A DNA stretch of 64,000 nt, taken from the NCBI GenBank assembly GCA_964006375.1, contig OZ023270.1, positions 59,650,288 through 59,714,287 on the forward strand, given 5' to 3'. The position numbers and the translations under genes are program-made. Position 1 is the stretch's first letter, and each line of letters begins with the position of its first letter. Below are positions 56,567 through 64,000 of the stretch, piece by piece. The stretch is from Tillus elongatus. Taxonomy: Eukaryota; Arthropoda; Insecta; Coleoptera; Cleridae. The notes under the pieces were generated by a model. It had not been told where the DNA came from. It was given only the letters and a program-made list of their open reading frames with translations, and searched no databases.

Positions 56567-57645
56567 CTATAGAAAATGTTGAAAATGACCACCATTAGCG
56601 TAGTTACAATTATTTAACCTTCTGCGCAAAGATCTTCTTACTCTTCTGCAAATATTTTGATCTTCTCTAATGCTGTCAAATGCATATTCTATTCTTCCCA
56701 ACAATTCTTCTCGTCTATTTACTGGTGTTTTATACACTATTTCTTTTAAATGACCCCACAAATAAAAATCGAGAGGATTCAGGTCCGGAGATCGAAGTGG
56801 CCATGACACCGGACCTCCACGACCAATCTATCGGTGACCGTATATGTTGGCTAAATATGTTCTTACAACTGCTGCAAAATGTGCGGGCGCACCATCATGC
56901 TGGAACCACATTGTACCATTTCTCATAAAGAACGGTAGTAACAACGGCAAATCATTTTGTAAAAAGTTTAAATATGATTCATGGTCAAGACGATTCGGTA
57001 GAACAACAGGACCAATTATGTGATTTTCAATAATAGCAGCCCAAATATTGATGGAAAATTGATACTGCGAAATTGAACTCTTAGAGAGTGTGGGTTTTTA
57101 TCGGCCCATGTATGTAAATTGTGAAAATTTACGATACCTTTTCGCGTAAATGACGCCTCATCAGTAAATAGTACACGTTTAGAAAAATGTTGGTCGTGCC
57201 TAAGTTTGTTTAAGAACCACTGACAAAACATTACCCTTGGTTGAAAGTCTCTAGGTAGAAGTTCCTGGACACGTGTAAAATGATAGGGATATAAACTTTG
57301 ATCCTTCAGAGTTCTGTGAACTGATGATGCCGAAATATTACCCAGTTCGGTGGCAATAATTCTCGTACTTGTACTAGGATCACGTTCAACTCTATTTAAT
57401 ATTTATTCTTCAACTCGTACAGTTCGGCGGTATCTTCTGCGTCCAGAGTCAGCTTTTAAAGGTTTTAAAGAACCAGTTTCTCTCAAATGTCTTACAATAC
57501 GTGGGAAAATATTTTTGTCAGGAATTCTTCTTTGCGGATAAGTTTCCTGATAAACTCGCACAGCTTGTCTAGCATTTTGATTTGTTTGTCCATAAATTAA
57601 CAACATATCAGTCAAATCCGCTGAAGCGTACTTAATGAAAACCAT
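56567..57645 (-). pseudogene. Mariner-like transposase with DUF4817-type N-terminal domain
   Basis: ATG at 57645 starts MVFIKYASADLTDMLLIYGQ, an N-terminal helical DNA-binding region (GQTNQNARQAVRVYQETYPQ, RHLRETGSLK) of the DUF4817 type. A TAA at 57403-57405 interrupts after RRTVRVEE. Then come ILNRVERDPSTSTRIIATEL, FCQWFLNKLRHDQHFSKRVL and FTDEASFTRKG with the first catalytic Asp. A frameshift near 57075 follows WADKNPHSLRVQ. After it, other frames give MWFQHDGAPAHFA (second Asp) and WPLRSPDLNPLDFYLWGHLK (third Asp). The end is LLGRIEYAFDSIRED and NGGHFQHFL. It is complete in content and broken by one stop and at least one shift. Confidence 0.88.
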
Positions 57646-58297
57646 CTTGAGAGGAGGAAATAATATTAATGAGCAGCTCAGTATCAACAAATAACTAAAA
57701 ACGAAAATACTGCACCGTATCAAAATTTAAAGAATAGCACGAAAACTCTTTTGACGCATACAAAGCACTTCAAAATTGTAGAATTTAGAGAACTGTCAAA
57801 AATTATAGTTTCATGGCACTTTACGATTACTGTTTTCATTACTCCAACGAATCGGTACTTTGCCCCTTTTTATAAAATTAATCATATCTCCTAAGGGATA
57901 CCCTGAACGAAAAAATTCCAAGAAGCAGCTTTTGTGGCTTATGTAATAAGCTTCATAACTGATGTATCAAAATTGGAAAAAGACAGTGGCGCACATATTT
58001 TTTCCCCAAATTAATTTTTATAGTTACCCTGTACGCACGCCACTGACGCAGTTGTAAGTAGATTTTCACTTGAAAATATGCACTTTCATAATGCACTTTC
58101 AAGTTCCAAGTTTCATTAAAATCAATCCAGTGATTTTGAAATTATTTATAAAAAATTTAAAAAAAAATTAAAATTCAACTCCCTGTATATTGGAAACTAT
58201 GCGTTTCCGGGCTCATGTGCACAGGAACTTTTTTTCTTATTTTTTAGTAAGGAATTGCCCCACAAGCGATGGTGCATGTTTTTTGAAACAGCCTGTG

Positions 58298-59139
58298 TAA
58301 ACGTTTCTTAATGTTAATGTTATTTAAAGTCATCTGTGAAATCGAAAACACTTATTTGTTTTAGCAGTCATTTAATTAAAAATTCCTTTATGAAATTTCC
58401 GTAACAATAGAACAGTTCCCAATAGACGTTATCAGCACAGAGCACTCCCCATAGAAGAGAGACGCCCATGATACAAATAACGAGAGATGTGATATTTAGA
58501 CTACCTATTTTTAGACCAGTCACGCGCATGGTGCCAAGTGGTGAGTCCAATGCAACAATAATATGCTGTCATACAGTGGAGTTTGACGTTTCATCACAAC
58601 CTCTTAACAAATTACGTATTTTACTAATATTTAAGTGCATACAATTGGAAGTAATAAAAATGAAAAAGATTAAATTTAGTGCTGTGATCTATATTATCTG
58701 AAAAAAAAAACAATATAGGCGTAACTTCAACTGCATTAAACTGACGTATAGAAACTTTTTGATTGCGAATGACTTTGTTTTAAGTGTGTAGTTGGACTTC
58801 TATAACGTTACTGACCACGGGACGTCATATGAGGGGACGGGGCATATGCGCAATATCATATCTCTTCTAAGTCATTATATCATGAGAGACGCCAATGCTC
58901 AAGATTTATAAAACGTATAGGTTACCTCGTAACTTCAATCCCAAATCGCGTGACGTCATCTTTTGCGAAAGGCGTATTTCTGTGCACGTTGTAGTAAATA
59001 GTTTAGGTGCAGAAAATCACGAATTGTTATTTATTTACCTACTTTATTAGACAAATGTGTTGCTTATTAAATATATTAACGTAATTGTTTTACATAAAGT
59101 GTTTATTGTAGCCCATAATGAAAAAAACTTAATTTTTAA
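58298..59139. other. Unassigned sequence
   Basis: No gene was recognised. Confidence 0.4.
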
Positions 59140-60572
59140 AGGGGGGGTGTAATTTGCTGACCAAATTGAATCTTGCTGACCAAGGCTTTAATCTTTAAGG
59201 ATTTCTTTGATATTTAAAATTCTGCAACCTAATGATAATCTCTTCATGCTGTCAAAGTTTCAAAGAAAAATCTTTCTATTTAAGGGTAGTTTACTCTTGG
59301 CGTTTTTTCATTTTTTTGTGCTACCAGAAAAAATATGAATCTGACAAAACTATACATTTACATATAATCATTACTAGTGTTTACCAACTCGCTACCAGAA
59401 GTTGACTGAAAAATACCCCTATTTAGGGGTAGTTTACTCTTGACATATTTCCGTTTATTGACGCAATCGCCGAAACTATTTAAGTGACTGAGCTCAAAAT
59501 ACGCGTATAAACATTTCTAGGAACAATTAACTTATTGTCAGAAGTTGGCTGAAAAATATCCCCATTTAGGGGTAGTTTACTCATTGGCATATTTGGATTA
59601 ATCGCTGCTAGAGAGAATTATGCAACCGATTAATGTTAAAATACGTATAGAATCACATAACTATGAAGAATAAACTCGCTACCAGAAGTTGACTGCAAAA
59701 TACACCCTTTTATGGGTACTTTACTCTTGCATATTTCAGTTTATCACTGCTACTGAGCACGATTAAATTTGTCAACCAAATTGAATATTGCTGACCGACA
59801 CTTTAACCTTTAAGGATTTCTTTGATATTTAAAATTCTGCAACCTAATGATAATCTCTTCTTGCTGCCAAAGTTTCAAAGAAAAATCTTCTATTTAAGGG
59901 TAGTTTACGTTTGGCGTTTTTTATTTTTTTAGTGCTACCAGGAATACTATGAACCTGACAAAACTATACATTTACATATAATCATTACTAGTGTTTACCA
60001 GCTCGCTACCAGAAGTTGACTGAAAAATACCCCTATTTAGGGGTAGTTTACTCTTGACATATTTCAGTTTATTGATGCAATCGCCTAAACTATTTAGGTG
60101 ACTGAGCTCAAAATACGCGTATAACCATTTCTAGGAACAATTAACTTACTGTCAGAAGTTGGCTGAAAAATATCCCCATTTAGGGGTAGTTTACTTATTG
60201 GCATATTTGGATTAATGGCTGCTAGAGAGAATTATGCAACCGATTAATGTTAAAATAAGTATAGAATCACAACTATGAAGAATAAACTCGCTACCAGAAG
60301 TTGACTGAAAATACCCCTTTTTATGGGTAGTTTACTCTTGCATATTTCAGTTTATCACTGCTACTGAGCATGATTAAATTTGTCAACCAAATTGAATATT
60401 GCTGACCGACACTTTAACCTTTAAGGATTTCTTTGATATTTAAAATTCTGCAACCCAATGATAATCTCTTCTTGCTGCCAAAGTTTCAAAGAAAAGTCTT
60501 CTATTTAAGGGTAGTTTACGTTTGGCGGTTTTTATTTTTTTAGTGCTACCAGGAATACTATGAACCTGAGAA
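59140..60572 (+). repeat. Higher-order tandem array, 611-614-bp unit made of four subunits
   Basis: The core GTAGTTTAC (or GTACTTTAC) occurs at 59286, 59429, 59572, 59716, 59900, 60043, 60186, 60327 and 60511. Spacings are 143, 143, 144, 184, 143, 143, 141 and 184 bp. Each core lies in TTTAGGGGTAGTTTACTCTT-like context, preceded by CTACCAGAAGTTGACTG. The period of four subunits repeats, with TGAATMTTGCTGACC starting each large unit (59165, 59780, 60391). There are about 2.3 large units, and large units resemble each other more than subunits do. This is satellite organisation, not coding. Confidence 0.92.
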
Positions 60573-60723
60573 ATTATATATAGTATATATTACCTATATA
60601 TTATCCAATATTGTTCAAAATCCAGTATGGCAGACCCCCCAAGATGGCGAATTACACTGCTCTTCCATAGTAATTCGTATTTTGTATCTATATGCGTAAC
60701 ATATACTTTTTTTGTGCTGGACT
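60573..60723. other. Unassigned sequence
   Basis: Short spacer. Confidence 0.4.
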
Positions 60724-60729
60724 CATACA

Positions 60730-60814
<85 letters not shown>
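60724..60814. repeat. (CATA)n followed by (AT)n
   Basis: About eight CATA units lead into a 57-bp pure AT run, as if AT grew from the tetranucleotide. Confidence 0.97.
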
Positions 60815-60816
<2 letters not shown>

Positions 60817-61355
60817 TATCAAAAAAAAAAACGAAAAAGTTGTTTCAATAGTTACTGGGTAACATTAACATTGTTATTATATGGTATAAATTTATTATAA
60901 GTTAAGTACCAATTATTACTACTATTTTGTATATATTAATGTAGGTACCCAGTACCTATTATTAATATGAATTACAAGAGTGAAAAGACCAATATTTAAT
61001 AATTAATTATCAAGACTTTCAATTAAACCTCCATAACCAAAATACATTGATTTATTTCTTTGGAATTACAATATTTCAGGCCCAACGCTATTAGTTTTAC
61101 TAATCTATGTAAATTTAAAAAAATATAATATCACAAGAAAGTTATTTTCTTTTTAGTGCATTTATATAAAAAGACTTGTTTTTAAAAGGTTTTTTTTTCA
61201 ATATATTTTATTTTCTTGTAAGGACACTGAAGTAAGGAGTAAGAAAAAAACAAGTCTTTATTGTATAATTGGGGAGCATAAATTAAAATTTTATATTTAT
61301 AAACCCATTTAGCCATATAGGAAAAACAATTATAACTGTATTTTTATTATTAACA
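60815..61355. other. Unassigned AT-rich sequence
   Basis: Nothing recognised. Confidence 0.4.
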
Positions 61356-61366
61356 GATAGGGTAAT

Positions 61367-61577
61367 GAAAAAAGGTAAAGGTAAGATGCTTACTGGCAAT
61401 TAGGCCATTGCTGACCCTTTTTGCTCATCTAAACTAACCTACCCTCCACCTTGAGCTCGATCTCAACGACGACAGTGATTTGAAAAATCATCCGCCGCCG
61501 GTGAGGCTCGAAACGTCGTCCCCTGAGTCCGTATTGGAAAGTCTAAATCGACTTTCCTGCACGTCCACGGAGACGCT
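61367..61577. mobile_element. 211-bp insertion with 11-bp target duplication
   Basis: GATAGGGTAAT is present at 61356-61366 and 61578-61588. The intervening 211 bp is clearly more GC-rich than the flanks (CCATCCGCCGCCGGTGAGGC-like composition at 61490-61520). It begins with an A-rich stretch GAAAAAAGGTAAAG. A long direct target duplication is typical of SINE/LINE integration. No clear A/B boxes are seen (GGCTCGAAACGTCG is only loosely B-like). A short retroposon of unknown head type is likely. Confidence 0.65.
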
Positions 61578-61851
61578 GATAGGGTAATAACTATTTATAA
61601 TATAATAGTATTCAATATTTTTACAACGAAAAAATATTTGCAAACGATTTAATTGATAAGAAAAATAAATTAACCCATTTATGTTTAGTACATTTATTTA
61701 TATTAATCTTACAGTGTGTATTACAAAATAAGCTTAAAACACTTATCGTAAATTTCCGCTGACCATAGAACAAAATTCCCCTGCATCTGTAGAGCACTGC
61801 GATACATCTACAAAATGTCCATATGGGGAAATACCCAAGACTAAAAATTGA

Positions 61852-61855
<4 letters not shown>

Positions 61856-61941
<86 letters not shown>
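61856..61941. repeat. (AT)n microsatellite, about 86 bp
   Basis: Pure AT run. Confidence 0.97.
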
Positions 61942-61943
<2 letters not shown>

Positions 61944-62295
61944 GATTTAAATATAATATACAACTAACAGTGAATGTTTGTAATATTATTTTTAACCTGT
62001 ACCTACATTAAAATCACCACTTGCTGTGTAAACACTTTTTTGTTATTGCAAATGGATCTTTTATAAGGTGCCTTTTATTATTATTTTTTAAATATCAGAA
62101 AAAAATCTGTTAGTTTGGCGATTTAGGTTTGCTTTAAAATGGTCTTATAAATCCAAAACAAGGGTTTCTGTAACTTAATCATAGGTATACTATATCAACA
62201 TGCAAAGGCGTTAAGCAAATTGCCTATTGCATAAATTTAAACACTCACAGAGGTGAAACATAGTCGGGCAGTATATTGTTGTGCATACGCCTAAA
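61942..62295. other. Unassigned sequence
   Basis: Nothing recognised. Confidence 0.4.
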
Positions 62296-62766
62296 TTAAT
62301 TGGTGTATACAGGGGTTACATACATGTAGGAGCTGTCGTCGAACAATATGCACTCAAAATATTTTGATTTATGCGAAGTTGTCATATATAATTTATTGCT
62401 CTCTTCATTTATGTTATTTATTTTGAATAACTGTTCCAAATATGTTAGCGTTTGTTTCATGAGCACGCTAGGAAACAAAGAAGGTTCAAGAGACATAGCT
62501 AAAAGCTTGCCTTTAACCAATGTAACATTTTTAACTTTGATAAATTTGAGTGAATTTAATATAGATTTTTTTTCTTTGACAGACAAGCTTTTAAATTTAT
62601 TTGTTAACCACTCTGCTAGACTTCTTTTTGGGAAATCTATAGCCGAAACAATAGGTCCAATTAATTTTCCCAGGTTATGAATTTTTGGGCGACAATATTT
62701 TTTGGGTATTTTGGATTTGTAAATTATAACCTTCTTCCTAAGTCTTTTGTAATAAGGTTCGGACAA
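62296..62766 (-). pseudogene. Penelope-like reverse-transcriptase remnant
   Basis: The minus strand reads KKYCRPKIHNLGKLIGPIVS, matching the 'GLPKIHKxxxPxRPIVS' block of Penelope-like elements. AIDFPKRSLAEWLTNKFKSL and VKEKKSILNSLKFI follow, then LVKGKLLAMSLEPSLFPSVL, where the family has a 'LVSFDVxSLFPSVP' block carrying the first catalytic Asp. Here SLE replaces SFD, so that Asp is lost. LTYLEQLFKINNINEESNKL follows. No later YADD block, GIY-YIG endonuclease or terminal repeat is found. The domain is about 150 residues of a normal RT of more than 400. Group II-intron-like or telomerase-like RTs are less similar. Confidence 0.75.
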
Positions 62767-64000
62767 GTCCTTAAATTGTTTTTACGTTTTGAAAAGGTTT
62801 TTGGGAGGGAACTTTTATTTAGAATTCGTTACTGACACTGTAACTTTTGAATTTTGTTAAGGTTTCTTCTTGTGTGAACTACGCCCCCTAGAACCTATAT
62901 CCGAGGTCAGTCTCAGTTTTTGGGGAAAATTTTAAGTTGATTTTCAGAAAATGTTTGTACTTTCTCAAACAATTAAGTTATTTTGATGAAATATGGTACA
63001 TGGTTTCTGCTATAAAAGTTATACTTTCTACTAAATCTGATGTCTTTCATTTAAAAAAACAACATACATTAAAAACATTTATATGGAAATAGAAAATTCG
63101 CTACCATAATGGACGTGCTGCGACCAGACTTTATTGCAATATCTACTATCATCGTTCTTGTCCATAATAGCAACCATATTACTATTATTTATTTTAACAT
63201 AACAACAATCTTTATTTCACAGTCATTTAACTATTTTCATTTGATTAAATTTGTTTTTAACAGAATTTTCTCTTTTTGTTTTTTTTGAAATTTCATCTTT
63301 AAATGTTCCTCGGATAACATACTAGATCCACTAGATCGTTCTTTTGTGACTGCAAATCAAATTTAAGTCCTTTGTTTACGAGATTGATCTCATTTTTATT
63401 AAACAACTGCGAAGAAAGATCTTTAGGAGGTCAATTTTCTGAGGATTTGGTTTTTCGTTTTCCACTTGACATTTAACAAGCTGCTTTAATGTATTATGTT
63501 GTATATTCATTTTTTTAAATTATTTTCATGTCAATGACTGCAAACATGTTCCTTTAAAAATTGGACCATTCTACATTATTATAATTTACCAAACTTAAAG
63601 GTTAACTTATTAAACAAATTATATGCTTGCATTTCAAACATACTATGTTTTGAGTATAAATATTGCATTTCTAAATCTAGCCACATTGCTCAGCAGAATG
63701 CTACTTTTTGACCTAATTTTCGGGTTATTGGAAATTTTATCTCCAAATTATTCAAATTAGTATAATAACTGATTTCTGTTTGCAAGATTTTAGAAAAGCG
63801 ATATCTGCTCCTATTAATCCAATTTTACATCTACACTTTAGTAAAGATTCAGTTCCGCAGACCTTGGAGCCATAATAAACTAAGTCAAGGTTGGAACCTG
63901 TAATGAGCACTGATTAGTACAATTTGGGATCACAACACATCTCTAAAGAGCTGACGATTGTCACACTTACATGGTTACATTATTATCATCAGAGGATGTA
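62767..64000. other. Unassigned sequence with repeat-X traces
   Basis: 62860-62930 (CTACGCCCCCTAGAACCTAT, CCGAGGTCAGTCTCAG) is the repeat-X terminus also seen at 24790 and 42085. 63095-63130 (AATTCGCTACCATAATGGAC) resembles 44385-44405. Beyond 63.2 kb I see no gene; the minus strand could hold more Penelope-like sequence, but I cannot read it. Confidence 0.4.

Larger units (their letters stand above)
55844..58297 (-). mobile_element. Mariner-like transposon with 454-bp terminal inverted repeats
   Basis: The left end TACAGGCTGTTTCAAAAAAC (55844) is inverted at 58297 (complement CACAGGCTGTTTCAAAAAAC). TA is outside both ends (55842-55843, 58298-58299). The inverted repeats run to about 56297 and from about 57843, unusually long. 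By eye they differ at only a few percent of positions, mostly near CTCGTGGGGC/CTTGTGGGGC. One nearly full transposase gene lies between them on the minus strand. Confidence 0.92.

Overview
This is a 64-kb AT-rich window of an animal nuclear genome, almost certainly an arthropod and most likely an insect. The evidence is GT-AG introns, a Sex-lethal-type RNA-binding gene, many Jockey/CR1/R1-type non-LTR retrotransposons with RNase H, mariner/Tc1/hAT transposons, tRNA-derived SINEs and a short run of the insect telomere pentamer TTAGG. Nothing looks prokaryotic: there are no operons, ribosome-binding sites or CRISPR arrays. I cannot name the species from sequence alone.

Only one host gene is well supported. 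It is a Sex-lethal (Sxl/ssx) family gene on the minus strand, with three phase-compatible coding exons: a short first exon (55037-55005), a Gln-rich segment plus RRM1 (50654-50269), and the linker plus first part of RRM2 (47042-46845). The 3' exons were not found and probably lie below 46,845 or outside the window. Its introns are full of transposable elements: an almost complete LINE (47.3-49.8 kb), a LINE 3' end only about 40 bp from a splice donor, a LINE with RNase H (52.4-53.5 kb), SINE copies and a tandem duplication.

The rest is a mosaic of decayed and nested repeats. 0-15 kb: LINE fragments, a mariner MITE, a 103-bp minisatellite, a 170-bp-arm hairpin, a mariner remnant, palindromes, a tRNA-Gly-like pseudogene, a 1.5-kb solo LTR with a GTAC duplication, and a 75-bp tandem repeat. 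14.6-19.5 kb: inverted repeats around a reverse-transcriptase remnant, an 80-bp duplication, a LINE joined to a Tc1 fragment, and a TIR element. 20.5-23.8 kb: an unusual DNA transposon with zinc-cluster transposase, paired TIRs and an array of subterminal motifs; its gene is broken. 24.3-26.7 kb: inverted copies of a repeat (here 'repeat X') around an 812-bp TIR element sitting inside an (AT)n tract. 27.7-30.4 kb: a Tc1-like element with IR/DR termini, split by a 980-bp hAT derivative with an 8-bp target duplication. 31.2-41.5 kb: three LINEs, two SINE copies, foldback repeats and long (AT)n tracts. 41.5-45.1 kb: a large imperfect palindrome built from repeat X with a GC-rich core. 55.8-58.3 kb: a mariner-like element with 454-bp TIRs. 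59.1-60.6 kb: a higher-order tandem array (143+143+144+184 bp). 61-64 kb: a 211-bp insertion with an 11-bp duplication and a Penelope-like reverse-transcriptase remnant.

Eleven long pure (AT)n tracts punctuate the window. Several adjoin repeat ends, and one pair of inverted repeat arms shows an (AT)4 seed in one arm against about 59 units in the other.
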